From Verrucomicrobiota bacterium (GTDB lineage: Bacteria; Verrucomicrobiota; Verrucomicrobiia; Limisphaerales; SIBE01), in NCBI GenBank assembly GCA_027623095.1, contig JAQBVM010000020.1, forward strand, positions 1 to 39,615: a stretch of DNA of 39,615 bases, read 5' to 3'. Numbering within the stretch: position 1 is the stretch's first letter; the number at the start of each line of letters is the position of its first letter. Positions 26,735 through 37,328 of the stretch are shown one piece after another. A model generated the notes under the pieces. The model was not told the DNA's origin and did no database searches. It worked only from the letters and a program-made list of their open reading frames with translations. The position numbers and the translations under genes are program-made.

Positions 26735-28558
26735 ATGAACGAAGTAGCTGAAGCCGTTCCGACCACGGAGGGCGGTAAGAAAATCTCCAAGTTATCAGAG
26801 GCGGTAATCCGGATAGCGGGCAATTCCCAGGATGGGATTCAGGCCATCGGCGGCTTCCTTGCTAGGCTGGCCGGGCGGAGTGAGCAGGACGTCATGACTT
26901 TCATGACGATTCCTTCGACGATTTCGGGAGGGCCGTCCATCTTCCAAGTTCGGATTGGTTCAGGCGAGGTGTTAAGCTCGGGCGACGAAGCAGACGTGCT
27001 TCTTGCGTTCTACCAGCATTCGTATGAAAACCATATCGCGTCTTTGAAGCCTGGGGGTATTGTTTTGTTCGACAGCGATCACGTCGATCCGAAACCGGAA
27101 TGGGAAAAGCAATACCGCCACGTGGCGGTGCCTATTTCTAGCTTAACGGTGGAGGCGATTGGCGGGACGGCCAGAGACAAGGGAAAGAACATTTTTACGC
27201 TCGGTTTGGTAGCTAAGACGTTCGACTTGGATATTCCCAAGTTGACCAAACTGATCACCGAGCGTTTCCACGGCAAAGATGAGAGTGTTTTGAACAACGC
27301 GCTCACCGCGTTTCATGCCGGGTATGGTTACTCGCTTGGCGACCTGCTGGAGACCTTCCAGTTTGCGGAGAGCAGGAAGCGAGATCGCAGCCAAGTGGTG
27401 ATGAACGGCAACGAGGCGCTGTCTTTGGGATTAATTGCCGCTGGAGTTCGTTTTGGCGCCGGGTATCCGATTACTCCTTGGTCTGATATCATGGAGATCT
27501 TGCGCCGTGAGTTGCCGAAATACGGAGGGTCGTTCATTCAGTGCGAAGATGAAATCGCCTCCGTTTCAATGGCGTTGGGCGCAAGTTACGCGGGACGCGT
27601 GGCAGTGACGGGGTCCAGCGGACCAGGCATCTCGCTGAAAACCGAGGCGATTGGATGGGCTGTAATGGCCGAAATTCCACTGATCGTGTGTGATATTCAG
27701 CGCGGCGGTCCTTCAACGGGCCTTCCCACAAATGTGGAGCAGTCGGACCTCAACATTGCCGTATTTGGCGGGCACGGCGATTCTCCCAGGGTTGTTCTTG
27801 CTCCGACAGACGTCGAGGACTGTTTTTATACGGCGATCGAAGCGGTCAATATCGCACGTCAATACAACGTCCCCGTTTTTATCCTCAGTGATCAGGCGAT
27901 CGCCACACGGATTGAGGCGTTTCCGGAGCCCAATCTCGAGAAGCTGGTTCAAGACATTTCGCCGAATTTATCACAGGTGGCTGAGCATAAACCATACGAC
28001 CTTTCGGTTGCGGATGGCGTTACTCGCCACGTCGTTCCAGGAACGCGCATTGGAAGTGGGAAGTACCCGGTTGTAACCGGCCTGGAACATGATGAAATGG
28101 GCCATCCCACGGGATCACCGAAACTTCATGTTCAGATGGTTGCCAAGCGTAGAAAGAAGCTTCAGACCTTGGGTGCCAGACTACCGGTCCCGACGGTCTA
28201 TGGGACGCCCGAAGGAAACGTGCTGCTTATCGGTTGGGGATCAACCCAGGGGCCTATTCGCGAGGCGGTGGACCAGGCCAGAGCCAGAGGCGACAGTGTG
28301 TCATCTTTTCACATTCGTCATATCAACCCGCTTCCGAACGGTTTGGAAAAGATTTTCAGTGGCTTTAACCACGTTCTCGTTGTCGAGATGAACGACGAAG
28401 GACTCTATGGTTCCGGGCAGTTGGCAAATTTGATCCGCGCTCGGTATTGTGACCCGAAAATTCGCAGCATCACCAAGACTGACGGATTGACCTTCAAGAT
28501 AAAAGAGATCCTTGAGCGGGCGAAACCGTTCATCGACTCCGGCAGCAGTAAACCATAA
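26735..28558 (+). CDS. korA: 2-oxoacid:ferredoxin oxidoreductase alpha subunit with fused N-terminal gamma domain
   Basis: NSQDGIQAIGGFLARLAG; GNEALSLGLIAAGVRFGAGYPITPWSDIMEIL; GPGISLKTEAIGWAVMAEIPLIVCDIQRGGPSTGLPT. Confidence 0.93.
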   Translation: MNEVAEAVPTTEGGKKISKLSEAVIRIAGNSQDGIQAIGGFLARLAGRSEQDVMTFMTIPSTISGGPSIFQVRIGSGEVLSSGDEADVLLAFYQHSYENHIASLKPGGIVLFDSDHVDPKPEWEKQYRHVAVPISSLTVEAIGGTARDKGKNIFTLGLVAKTFDLDIPKLTKLITERFHGKDESVLNNALTAFHAGYGYSLGDLLETFQFAESRKRDRSQVVMNGNEALSLGLIAAGVRFGAGYPITPWSDIMEILRRELPKYGGSFIQCEDEIASVSMALGASYAGRVAVTGSSGPGISLKTEAIGWAVMAEIPLIVCDIQRGGPSTGLPTNVEQSDLNIAVFGGHGDSPRVVLAPTDVEDCFYTAIEAVNIARQYNVPVFILSDQAIATRIEAFPEPNLEKLVQDISPNLSQVAEHKPYDLSVADGVTRHVVPGTRIGSGKYPVVTGLEHDEMGHPTGSPKLHVQMVAKRRKKLQTLGARLPVPTVYGTPEGNVLLIGWGSTQGPIREAVDQARARGDSVSSFHIRHINPLPNGLEKIFSGFNHVLVVEMNDEGLYGSGQLANLIRARYCDPKIRSITKTDGLTFKIKEILERAKPFIDSGSSKP

Positions 28559-28598
28559 TTTTTGCAGCACTTTCGTTACTCGTTCGCTCTATTATTTT

Positions 28599-29540
28599 AT
28601 GAGTGCCTCCTCAATCGAAGCTCCGCGTCAGAAGGTTCCCAAGGTTGAAGCGCCCGGACCGTTATCGGATCGAAAACCTTTGACCAAAAAAGATCTTGTT
28701 GCGGACCATCCGACCTGGTGTCCAGGATGCGGGGATTTTTCAGTCTTAGCTCTATACTTTAAACTGATTGAAAAGCGGCAGCTCGTGCACGAGCGTATCA
28801 CGACGGTTGCCGGCATCGGATGTTCAAGCCGATTTCCATATTTTGTTCAAGGGCATGGCGCCCATTACATCCACGGCCGAGCCCTGCCGTTTGCCAGCGG
28901 CATCTCCCTGTCCCGTCCTGATCTCCACGTTTTCGTCTTTGGCGGTGATGGTGATGCTTTTTCCATCGGTGGGAACCATTTTAATCATACGGCCCGGAAA
29001 AACGTGAAGATGACCTACGTGGTCATGGACAATTGGGTGTACGGATTGACTAAGAAACAGACATCTCCGACGTCGCCGCTAGGATTCAAGAGCAAGACAG
29101 ATATGTGGGGAGCGGTTGACCGTCCGATTAACCCGATGAAACAGGCGATATCCGCCGGCGCGACGTTTGTGGCCCGAACGACGCACACGAATCCCAATCA
29201 TGTCCTTCAGATGATGGAAGCGGCGATGGACCACGACGGGTTTGGTTTTATTGAGTGCCTGAGCGAATGTGTGGAGTTTTACGAGGGAGCCTTTGATGCT
29301 TCGAATCCGAGGAAAGGCGGGGCTTTTAATCTTGTTCCCAGCGATCATGATGTAACCGATGAAATGGCGGCCTATACTCTTGCCGACGCCGGGTTTCCCG
29401 GGTTGTTCGGTATTTTCCGTAAAGTGAATCAGCCGACCAAGAACGCGAATGAGGCCAAGATCGTCGCCAAGAGGAGAGAGAATTTTACCGAATTGAAAGA
29501 CTGGCAAATCCTTCAAAAAAACTTCGATGCATTGAGATAG
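28599..29540 (+). CDS. korB: 2-oxoacid:ferredoxin oxidoreductase beta subunit
   Basis: HPTWCPGCGDFSVL; GIGCSSRFPYF; GRALPFASGISLSRPDLHVFVFGGDGDAFSIGGNHF. Confidence 0.93.
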   Translation: MSASSIEAPRQKVPKVEAPGPLSDRKPLTKKDLVADHPTWCPGCGDFSVLALYFKLIEKRQLVHERITTVAGIGCSSRFPYFVQGHGAHYIHGRALPFASGISLSRPDLHVFVFGGDGDAFSIGGNHFNHTARKNVKMTYVVMDNWVYGLTKKQTSPTSPLGFKSKTDMWGAVDRPINPMKQAISAGATFVARTTHTNPNHVLQMMEAAMDHDGFGFIECLSECVEFYEGAFDASNPRKGGAFNLVPSDHDVTDEMAAYTLADAGFPGLFGIFRKVNQPTKNANEAKIVAKRRENFTELKDWQILQKNFDALR

Positions 29541-29547
29541 TTTCGAT

Positions 29548-30060
29548 ATGCCGATCTACGAATTTTCATGCCCAAAGTGCCGCGTCATTTTTAGCTTTCT
29601 CTCGAAACGAATACAGACAGATCGGTTGCCGACCTGTCCGAAATGCGGCAGCAAGAAGATGACAAAGCTGATGAGTCAGTTCGCGGCGCTGAGCGGATCC
29701 GGCACGGCGGAACCTTCTGGAGATACGGACATGGGAGACAAGGGGCCGATGCCCGATTTTGATGACGCTCGCGTGATGCGCGCCATGGGCGAGATGGAAC
29801 GGGACATGGCCCACCTGGACGAAAACAACCCGAAGCACATGGCGCACATGATGCGCAAAATGAAGGAAATCCTTCCTTCCGGAGTTATGCCGAAGGGGCT
29901 TGATGTCGCCATCAAGCGATTAGAAGCGGGAGAAGATCCGGAAAAGATTGAGGAGGATATGGGCGATGTACTGGGCGATTTCATGGGAGACGCGGAAGGA
30001 GAAGGTGGATGCGGTGGTGGTGGTGGTTACTCGCGTGACTCAGGTCTGTACGATTATTGA
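29548..30060 (+). CDS. FmdB-type zinc ribbon protein
   Basis: MPIYEFSCPKCRVIFSF...CPKCGSKKMTKLMS. Confidence 0.88.
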   Translation: MPIYEFSCPKCRVIFSFLSKRIQTDRLPTCPKCGSKKMTKLMSQFAALSGSGTAEPSGDTDMGDKGPMPDFDDARVMRAMGEMERDMAHLDENNPKHMAHMMRKMKEILPSGVMPKGLDVAIKRLEAGEDPEKIEEDMGDVLGDFMGDAEGEGGCGGGGGYSRDSGLYDY

Positions 30061-30100
30061 ACCTGAATTCCACACGAGGCGGTCACCATCCAGACGGAGC

Positions 30101-30433
30101 TCACGAAGTGACCGTCAGCGGTCCGTCGAATATCGTTAAGCTGACCACTTCGGTTTTCGCCACGTGCGGTCCATGACGCTCATTGCGCGGCGCGAAAAAG
30201 AAAGTTCCTTCCCTATAAACGACGCCCTCTTCTTCCCATTCGCCTGATAGAATATAGACCGACTCGTTTGCCTCTGGATGGATATGCGCGGGAACGGTGG
30301 TTCCCGCTTTAAAACGCCGCAACACAGTTACTCCGCCGGTGGTTTGGTTCTTATGAAGCACCATCAGATCCACGCCCGGATAGGGTCCCAGTTGCCACGA
30401 TTTTTCCTTTGCCAACGCCAAGTATTGAAACAT
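30101..30433 (-). CDS. Cupin-domain protein
   Basis: RRFKAGTTVPAHIHPEANESVYILSGEWEEEGVVYREGTFFFAPRNERHGP. Confidence 0.85.
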   Translation of the reverse strand: MFQYLALAKEKSWQLGPYPGVDLMVLHKNQTTGGVTVLRRFKAGTTVPAHIHPEANESVYILSGEWEEEGVVYREGTFFFAPRNERHGPHVAKTEVVSLTIFDGPLTVTS

Positions 30434-30529
30434 AACCTGATCAAATCCCAAGTCGCGCGGATTGCAAGTCTGGCCGTTCCCGTTGAGTTTTCAACTAGTC
30501 GAATCCGGAGGCGCGACTAAGAGTCGAGC

Positions 30530-31102
30530 ATGCTTCTCTTTCGTGAAAAGATTCCCCCGGACTGGCTGCCCAAAGTGCTGGCAAACCTGCCCTCCGTACT
30601 AGTGGATCACGCGCATTTGGAACGAAAAGCCGCCACTACGGCGCTGAGTCTCGAGAGATACAAGGAGCTTTATTCCCGTGTTGAAGAATTGAATGCCATC
30701 GCGATTGAGGAACTTCAGCATTTCCAAATAGTGTTGAACCTGCTGAAAGAGCGAGGCATTCCGTTCTCACAACCGCAACCGAGCGCTTGGATCTCAGGTT
30801 TGATGCGATCAATGCGTAACGGAAGCCGGCATCAGGTCGTCGATCACCTTATCTGCTGTTCGTTTATCGAAGGACGAAGTTGCGAAAAATTCCAGATTCT
30901 CTCCAAAGAACTAATGGCGATTGACGCTCCATTGGCCTTGTTCTACGGCAGTCTGGTGGAATCGGAAGGGAACCACTACGCCGCCTACATCTTAATGGCT
31001 CGCGCGATTGACGACGCCGAGACGGACCGCCGCCTCGACTATTACCTCGAACTGGATGCCACGCTGATGCGTCAACCAAATACGTTACCGATTCTCCATT
31101 GA
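30530..31102 (+). CDS. miaE: tRNA-(ms2io6A)-hydroxylase-like di-iron protein
   Basis: LVDHAHLERKAATTALSL; EELQHFQIVLNLLKERGI; CSFIEGRSCEKFQIL; YGSLVESEGNHYAAYI. Confidence 0.85.
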   Translation: MLLFREKIPPDWLPKVLANLPSVLVDHAHLERKAATTALSLERYKELYSRVEELNAIAIEELQHFQIVLNLLKERGIPFSQPQPSAWISGLMRSMRNGSRHQVVDHLICCSFIEGRSCEKFQILSKELMAIDAPLALFYGSLVESEGNHYAAYILMARAIDDAETDRRLDYYLELDATLMRQPNTLPILH

Positions 31103-31196
31103 CGCGCTAGATTAGTTTATTTCGACGCGTTCTGTATCCGCAAATGGAGGATTGAGTCTCCGTTCACCCACATCTGCGAGGAGCGTTGCTTCAAGG

Positions 31197-32159
31197 TTAG
31201 CTCAGTTTGCCTGCGATCAGTTTCTCGAGTTTGACCGTGTCAGCAGCAAAAAGGCGGATACCGTCGGATAGTTTTTCGGTCGCCATTTGGTCTTCGTTGT
31301 GCAGCCATCGGAATGCGCTTTCGTTTAGGGAGATTTTGGTTTCGGCGGACTTGGCGGCGGATTCCGGTGTGAGTTTTCTGGGCACTGATCCGGAAGTTTT
31401 CTGAAGTTCATCGAGAAGCACCGGACTGATGGTCAAGAGATCGCTGCCCGCTAACTCGAGGATTTCGCCCACGTTCCGGAAACTTGCCCCCATCACTTCC
31501 GTCTTGTAACCGTGATTCTTGTAGTAGTTGTAGATCCGGGTGACTGAAACGACACCGGGATCTTCCGCCGCCGAATAATCTGAGCGTCCGGTCGATTTCT
31601 TGTGCCAATCGAGAATCCGTCCCACGAACGGGGAGATCAGTTGAACGCCGGCCTCGGCGCACGCGACTGCCTGCGCGAATGAGAACAGCAGAGTCAGATT
31701 GCAGTGGATTCCCTCTTTTGTAAGTTGTTTTGCGGCGCAGATTCCCTCCCATGTGGACGCGACCTTGATTAGTATCCGTTCCCGTGAAATCCCCGCCTTT
31801 TCGTAGTATCCAATGAGCGTCTTTGCTTTGGCGATGGATCCTTCCAAATTGAAACTCAGCCGGGCATCGACCTCGGTTGATACGCGATGGGAAACGATCT
31901 TTAGGATCTCGAGTCCAAAGGCGACCGAGAGTTTGTCGAGCGCCAGTTCCAGAGACTCGCTGGCTTTTGACGCTTCTTTTTTCGTGTCGCTCAAGACACG
32001 GTTAACAAGATCCTGGTACTCCGGCATTTCTGCGGCTTTGAACAGGAGACTCGGGTTGGTCGTCGCGTCCCGCGGTTGGAACTTCTGAATGCTGTCAAAG
32101 TCGCCGGTATCCGCCACGATGATGCTGTGTTTTTTAAGCTGGCTGAGTAGGTTTTGCAT
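31197..32159 (-). CDS. tal: Transaldolase
   Basis: [42 protein letters not shown]...[18 protein letters not shown]...[12 protein letters not shown]. Confidence 0.95.
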   Translation of the reverse strand: MQNLLSQLKKHSIIVADTGDFDSIQKFQPRDATTNPSLLFKAAEMPEYQDLVNRVLSDTKKEASKASESLELALDKLSVAFGLEILKIVSHRVSTEVDARLSFNLEGSIAKAKTLIGYYEKAGISRERILIKVASTWEGICAAKQLTKEGIHCNLTLLFSFAQAVACAEAGVQLISPFVGRILDWHKKSTGRSDYSAAEDPGVVSVTRIYNYYKNHGYKTEVMGASFRNVGEILELAGSDLLTISPVLLDELQKTSGSVPRKLTPESAAKSAETKISLNESAFRWLHNEDQMATEKLSDGIRLFAADTVKLEKLIAGKLS

Positions 32160-32346
32160 AAGAAATGATCTCTGAACGTTGTTGGAGTTTGGTATGAGTT
32201 TGTGAAATCGTTGTTGTCGGTGTGCTCGCTGTGTCGCACTGAACCGCCCATGCGACTTAATTGTATAAGCGTTTTCTGCGGTTTGCACAAGAACTCAAAT
32301 TCTGGAACGAGTCAGGCCGCGTTTAACGCGCAGCTCTCAATGAAGC

Positions 32347-32394
32347 GGAGGGCCGAGCATTGTTCGGGATTTGCCGAGCAATGCTCGGCCCTCC
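32347..32394. repeat. Perfect 16-bp inverted repeat (REP-like hairpin)
   Basis: GGAGGGCCGAGCATTG - 16 nt - CAATGCTCGGCCCTCC. Confidence 0.9.
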
Positions 32395-32502
32395 AAGACC
32401 GCAGATTCGATGTCTCTATTCGCGTTTAGTCTTTGGTGGCAATCACTCTTTAAACCTTCGGTTCCGCTCGATGCGATTGACTTGGAGAAGGGATGCGGGT
32501 TG

Positions 32503-34233
32503 TTAGCAATCCGAGTCGGTCACTGCCCCCAAATGCGCCGAGTTAACGAGTTTCGCATATTTCGCCAACACGCCTTTGGAGTATCGCGGTTTGGGAGCGC
32601 GCCACTTGGAAAGTCTCTGACGGATCTCCTGAGGCTTAAGATCGAGAGTTAGCAGCCGTTTTTCTCCGTCGATTGTGACGGGATCCCCGTTCTTCACGAT
32701 TGACAGCAGACCGCCGATATACGCTTCCGGTGTAATATGGCCGACCACGAAACCGTGGCTTCCGCCGGAGAATCGTCCGTCTGTGATGAGCGCCACGTCT
32801 TTTCCAAGACCTTTTCCCATAATTGCCGATGTGGGTGAAAGCATCTCCCGCATGCCGGGTCCTCCCTTCGGCCCTTCATATCGAATCACCACGACATGCC
32901 CTTTTTTAACGCGTCCGTCGAGAATAGCGGCCATCGCCTTTTCTTCGGATTCGAATACGATTGCCCGGCCAGTGAAGCGCAGACCCTCTTTTCCGCTAAT
33001 TTTCGCGACCGCTCCGCTGGACGCCAGGTTTCCGTAAAGCACGACGAGGTGACTGTCTTTCTTGATCGGGTTGTCGAACGAACGCACCACGTCCTGGCCG
33101 GCAGGGTAGGGTGCCGCGCTCCGAAGATTCTCAGCGATGGTCTTTCCAGTAACCGTCACACAATCCCCGTGCAGAAGTCCTTCGTCCAAAAGCATTTTCA
33201 TCAGCGGAATTAATCCGCCAATTTTCACCAGCTCGGCCATCACATATTTGCCGCTCGGTTTGAGATCGGCCAGCACTGGAACGTGGCGTCCGATTCGTGT
33301 GAAATCGTCAATGCTCAGTTTGACTTCCGCCGAATGCGCCATGGCCAGCAGATGAAGTACCGCGTTTGTCGAGCCTCCCAAAGCTATGACGACAGTGATG
33401 GCGTTTTCGAACGCCTTTTTTGTCATGATATCCCGAGGGCGAATGCCTTGTTTCAAAAGATTCATCACCGCGGCTCCAGCCCGAATGCAGTCTTCCTTTT
33501 TCTCGTTTGATACAGCGGCTTGCGCCGAGCTGTTGGGCAAGCTCATCCCAATTGCTTCAATCGCCGAAGCCATCGTGTTCGCGGTGTACATCCCACCACA
33601 CGAACCGGCGCCGGGAATTGCGCAGGCTTCCAATTTCGAAAGGGCGCCGCGTGTCATTCGTCCGTTCGCGTAAGCTCCAACCGCTTCAAATACGGAAACC
33701 ACATCCACATCCTTTTTCTGAAAACACCCCGGCAGAATGGTGCCGCCATAGACGAACACCGAAGGGCGGTTGAGGCGTGCCAGGGCCATTAGGCATCCGG
33801 GCATGTTTTTGTCGCATCCGCCGATGGCAACAAGTCCGTCCATGCCTTCGCAGCCAGCGACCGTCTCAATGGAATCGGCGATGACCTCACGCGAGACGAG
33901 CGAATATTTCATTCCTTCCGTCCCCATCGAGATTCCGTCTGAAATTGTAATGGTGTTGAAAACAATGGCTTTCCCTTGAGCCTGATTGACGCCGTCCGCG
34001 ACGTGATTCGCGAGTTGATCGATGTGCATATTGCACGGCGTGACCATGCTCCACGTCGAAGCAACGCCGATCTGGGATTTCCGGAAATCCGATGACGAAA
34101 AACCGACCGCGTGAAGCATCGCTCTGCTGGCGGCGCGCTCGACGCCGTCCACCACAAGTGCGGAATGGGCTCGTGCGAGAGATTTGCCGGAGGCTGTCGA
34201 TGTTTTAGGGCGTTTTGTTGCAACGGTTTTCAT
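32503..34233 (-). CDS. ilvD: Dihydroxy-acid dehydratase (start uncertain; ORF to 34329)
   Basis: VDGVERAASRAMLHAVGFSSSDFRKSQIGVASTW; IGGCDKNMPGCLMA; GAGSCGGMYTANTMASAIEAIGMSLPNSS; TDGRFSGGSHGFVVGHITPEA. Confidence 0.95.
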   Translation of the reverse strand: MKTVATKRPKTSTASGKSLARAHSALVVDGVERAASRAMLHAVGFSSSDFRKSQIGVASTWSMVTPCNMHIDQLANHVADGVNQAQGKAIVFNTITISDGISMGTEGMKYSLVSREVIADSIETVAGCEGMDGLVAIGGCDKNMPGCLMALARLNRPSVFVYGGTILPGCFQKKDVDVVSVFEAVGAYANGRMTRGALSKLEACAIPGAGSCGGMYTANTMASAIEAIGMSLPNSSAQAAVSNEKKEDCIRAGAAVMNLLKQGIRPRDIMTKKAFENAITVVIALGGSTNAVLHLLAMAHSAEVKLSIDDFTRIGRHVPVLADLKPSGKYVMAELVKIGGLIPLMKMLLDEGLLHGDCVTVTGKTIAENLRSAAPYPAGQDVVRSFDNPIKKDSHLVVLYGNLASSGAVAKISGKEGLRFTGRAIVFESEEKAMAAILDGRVKKGHVVVIRYEGPKGGPGMREMLSPTSAIMGKGLGKDVALITDGRFSGGSHGFVVGHITPEAYIGGLLSIVKNGDPVTIDGEKRLLTLDLKPQEIRQRLSKWRAPKPRYSKGVLAKYAKLVNSAHLGAVTDSDC

Positions 34234-34456
34234 TGGTTCGAAATTCTCACCGAAATTGGATTTCATGGCAAGCGGCAAGGAGCGAGGTAGATTCAGTCGC
34301 TTGCGTATGTTGCGCCTATGAAAGGGCAAAAGGGATCGCCATCAGTTCTTCGCAGGTCGAGAGATCGCTGTTCTCATACAGAGACGCTCGGATTTAAAAG
34401 TGTACATGAAGTACTATTTCATTGCGCCATTTTGCGCTTTGCTTAGAATCGGAGTG

Positions 34457-34888
34457 ATGCGTTTGAGCAGTTACTCCGACTACTCTCTTCGAGTATTGAT
34501 GTTCACAGCTTTGGCTTCTCCGGAAAGAGTCACTATTGACTCCGTTGCAAAGGCCTTTCAAGTGTCGCGCAATCATCTCGTGAAGGTTGTCCAGAACCTG
34601 GCAAAGCTCGGATACCTCGCGACGCGACGCGGAGCGGGAGGAGGTTTTTCTCTCGCGTTCGAGCCGGGCGAAATTCAGATTGGCTCTCTTCTGCGGAAGA
34701 CGGAGTTGTGTCTGGATGTCGTGGAATGTTTTGACGCCACAACCAACCGATGCCGTTTGACACCCGTTTGTGAGTTGAAACGCGCGCTGAAGACGGCGCA
34801 AAAGGCGTTCTTTGATGTGCTGGATGAATATACGCTCGCCGATTTAGTCGAGAAAAGAACAGCGATGAGACAGGTGCTCGAGTTATGA
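34457..34888 (+). CDS. nsrR: Rrf2-family regulator, NsrR-like with three conserved Cys
   Basis: MRLSSYSDYSLRVLMFTAL...VSRNHLVKVVQNLAKLGYLATRRGAGGGFSL...VECFDATTNRCRLTPVCELKRAL. Confidence 0.85.
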   Translation: MRLSSYSDYSLRVLMFTALASPERVTIDSVAKAFQVSRNHLVKVVQNLAKLGYLATRRGAGGGFSLAFEPGEIQIGSLLRKTELCLDVVECFDATTNRCRLTPVCELKRALKTAQKAFFDVLDEYTLADLVEKRTAMRQVLEL

Positions 34889-36267
34889 ACGAATTCTGCG
34901 TCAATCGAAGTTTCGCGCCATCCCGCCGTGGTTGGGTTCCCTTAGGCGGGATGTTGCTTGGAATCGTGTTTCAAGCGGAGCAAACTACAGGGCAGACACT
35001 GCCGGAGTACGAGTATCCGCCGATCGAATACAGCTCCAGCGCGACTTCGAATCGAGTCGATTTCATCCAGGAGGAGTTGAACTCGGAGCGTTTGTCGCTG
35101 CCAAGGGGAAGCAATAAAACGTTTCTCGAAGCGCTTCTGAAATGCATGAGTGTGCCGTTGGATTCACAGGTCTTGGTGTTTTCCAGAACGAGCCTGCAAC
35201 GAGACTTGATTCGTCCGGACCATCCGCGAGCAATGTATTTCTCTGAAGATTGTTACATCGGATGGGTTCCCGGGGGGCTTGCGGAAGTGGCTGTCAGTGA
35301 TCCCAATTTAGGAATTGTTTTTTATCATCTGGACTTCCGTGAAACCGTGGGTGAGTTGACTTTCAAGCGGGACAGGAACTGTTTGTCGTGTCATGGCGGA
35401 TCGATGACGCGTGATTGGCCGGGATTGATAGTTCGGTCGATTTATCCGGATTCGAGCGGCAATCCCATCACATCGGCGGGTGGTTTCGTGACTGGGCACG
35501 AAAGCCGTCTCGAGGATCGCTGGGGAGGTTGGTACGTGACGGGAAAGCACGGAACAGCGCGGCATATGGGAAACCAGATTGCGAGCGGGCAGGGGAACGA
35601 CGTGAGAATAGATCGCGATGCGGGCGCCAATATTCGAGAACTTCGATCTTTCTTCGCCACAGAAGACTATCTTCGGCCGGAAAGTGATATTGTCGCCCTG
35701 ATGGTTTTGGAACATCAGGTTGGAATTCACAACCGCCTTTCGACGGCTTCATTGCGAGTTCGCAAATGGACGCATTATCAACGTCAATTGCAGAAGGAAC
35801 TTGGTGAGCCGGTTATCAGTGAGCCGACGGGAAGCGCCCTCCGCGTGATTCAGAGCGAAGCGCAACGGATTCTCGAGTATCTGTTCTTCAGCGAAGAAAT
35901 CCCGCTTCCTTCCGGAGGAATTCAAGGGAACGAATCCTTTCAGACGGCTTTTCGAAGCAACAGACATGAAGACTCGCAAGGACGCAGTCTGAAGGATTTG
36001 GACTTGAGCGCCCGGTTGTTCAGCTACCGTTGCAGTTATATGGTTTATTCAAAGGCTTTTTGTTCCATGCCGAAGGAGCTTAAGACCGAGCTCTACCGAA
36101 GGATCTGGGAGGTCCTGGATTCGGAGAATCCTCCCGCCGAGTTTTCTCATTTGCGCGATGAGGAACGCGCGTCCATTCGCGAGATCCTTCTGGCAACGCA
36201 CTCTGAGCTTGCCGCCGCTTCAGGTAGGCTCGCGAGTGCATTGAATGCCGAGTCGAGCTCCGAGTAA
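34885..36267 (+). CDS. Secreted protein with one haem-c-type CXXCH motif, function unknown
   Basis: ATGA overlap with NsrR; RDRNCLSCHGGSMTRDWPGLIVRSIYPDSSGNP...RWGGWYVTGKHGTARHMGN. Confidence 0.8.
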   Translation: MNEFCVNRSFAPSRRGWVPLGGMLLGIVFQAEQTTGQTLPEYEYPPIEYSSSATSNRVDFIQEELNSERLSLPRGSNKTFLEALLKCMSVPLDSQVLVFSRTSLQRDLIRPDHPRAMYFSEDCYIGWVPGGLAEVAVSDPNLGIVFYHLDFRETVGELTFKRDRNCLSCHGGSMTRDWPGLIVRSIYPDSSGNPITSAGGFVTGHESRLEDRWGGWYVTGKHGTARHMGNQIASGQGNDVRIDRDAGANIRELRSFFATEDYLRPESDIVALMVLEHQVGIHNRLSTASLRVRKWTHYQRQLQKELGEPVISEPTGSALRVIQSEAQRILEYLFFSEEIPLPSGGIQGNESFQTAFRSNRHEDSQGRSLKDLDLSARLFSYRCSYMVYSKAFCSMPKELKTELYRRIWEVLDSENPPAEFSHLRDEERASIREILLATHSELAAASGRLASALNAESSSE

Positions 36268-36371
36268 CTTTGATCCGTTCTCAATCAAATGTTTTCGGGG
36301 GCCCGGAAGTTACGCTTGTGCCGCTTCGGAGGTTTCCTACTCTGGCTCATGTTTGAAATCGGAGCTGAGAG

Positions 36372-37328
36372 ATGACAATTCGGCCCAATACTCTGGAAGA
36401 GATTCGCGAAGCATTGTCCGCCGCAAACAGTCGAGGGGAGAAAATCGAGCGTGTGGAACTTGGCGCCTTGAACCGGATTCTTGAATATTCTCCCGAAGAC
36501 ATGACCGTTTCCGTCGAGGCCGGAATCATCCTGTCGGAACTGCAACGGCACCTCGCGTTTCGGGGGCAGTGGCTCCCAATCGACCCGCCGCGACGCGAGC
36601 ACTTGACCGTGGACGCCCTTCTTTCCGGAAACCTGAGCGGACCTCGGCGATTTGGATGCGGAACGATCCGTGATTACCTTATCGGACTGAAGATTGTCCT
36701 GTCCGACGGACGGCTAATTAAAACTGGCGGCAAAGTCGTAAAGAATGTCGCCGGATACGATTTGGGTAAACTGTTCGTGGGCAGCCGGGGCACTCTTGGC
36801 GTAATGGTCGAAGCTACTTTCAAGTTGAAGCCGATTCCCGAGGTCGAGACGTTCGTCGAGGCTTCCTTTGATTCGATCGAGATGGCGGACGATTTTTTGA
36901 TCAAGGTATTGGATTCAGAGTTAACTCCGGTCGTTCTTGATCTGCACAATTTGGGGAACAGCCGTTCCAACCCGCTCAAAAAGCACACGGTTGTCCTTGG
37001 ATTTGCAGGCATGCGCGAAGACGTCGCTTACCAAGTTGAGCTGGCAAAGGAGATCGGGGCGGGTGACGAATCGAGTTTGGATCACGAATCCAGGTTCTGG
37101 GATTTCTCGCCTGGAAAACTGCCGGCCCGAGTTTCCGTGCTGCCGTCCCGGTTGGCGCAGGCTGTCGGCGATCTTGGCGAGAGGGAGTATGTGGCTCGCG
37201 CCGGTAACGGACTTGTTTGGCATTGGGGAAAACCTGCCGCGGAACGGGCGGATCTTCCATTTGAACTTTTCGAGCGTGTCAAACTGGCGTTTGATCCGAA
37301 TCGCATTTTTCCGGAGATTTTTTTGTGA
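36372..37328 (+). CDS. glcE: Glycolate oxidase FAD-binding subunit GlcE
   Basis: TVSVEAGIILSELQRHLAFRGQWLPIDPP; LSGNLSGPRRFGCGTIRDYLIGLKIVLSDGRLIKTGGKVVKNVAGYDLGKLFVGSRGTLGVM. Confidence 0.93.
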   Translation: MTIRPNTLEEIREALSAANSRGEKIERVELGALNRILEYSPEDMTVSVEAGIILSELQRHLAFRGQWLPIDPPRREHLTVDALLSGNLSGPRRFGCGTIRDYLIGLKIVLSDGRLIKTGGKVVKNVAGYDLGKLFVGSRGTLGVMVEATFKLKPIPEVETFVEASFDSIEMADDFLIKVLDSELTPVVLDLHNLGNSRSNPLKKHTVVLGFAGMREDVAYQVELAKEIGAGDESSLDHESRFWDFSPGKLPARVSVLPSRLAQAVGDLGEREYVARAGNGLVWHWGKPAAERADLPFELFERVKLAFDPNRIFPEIFL

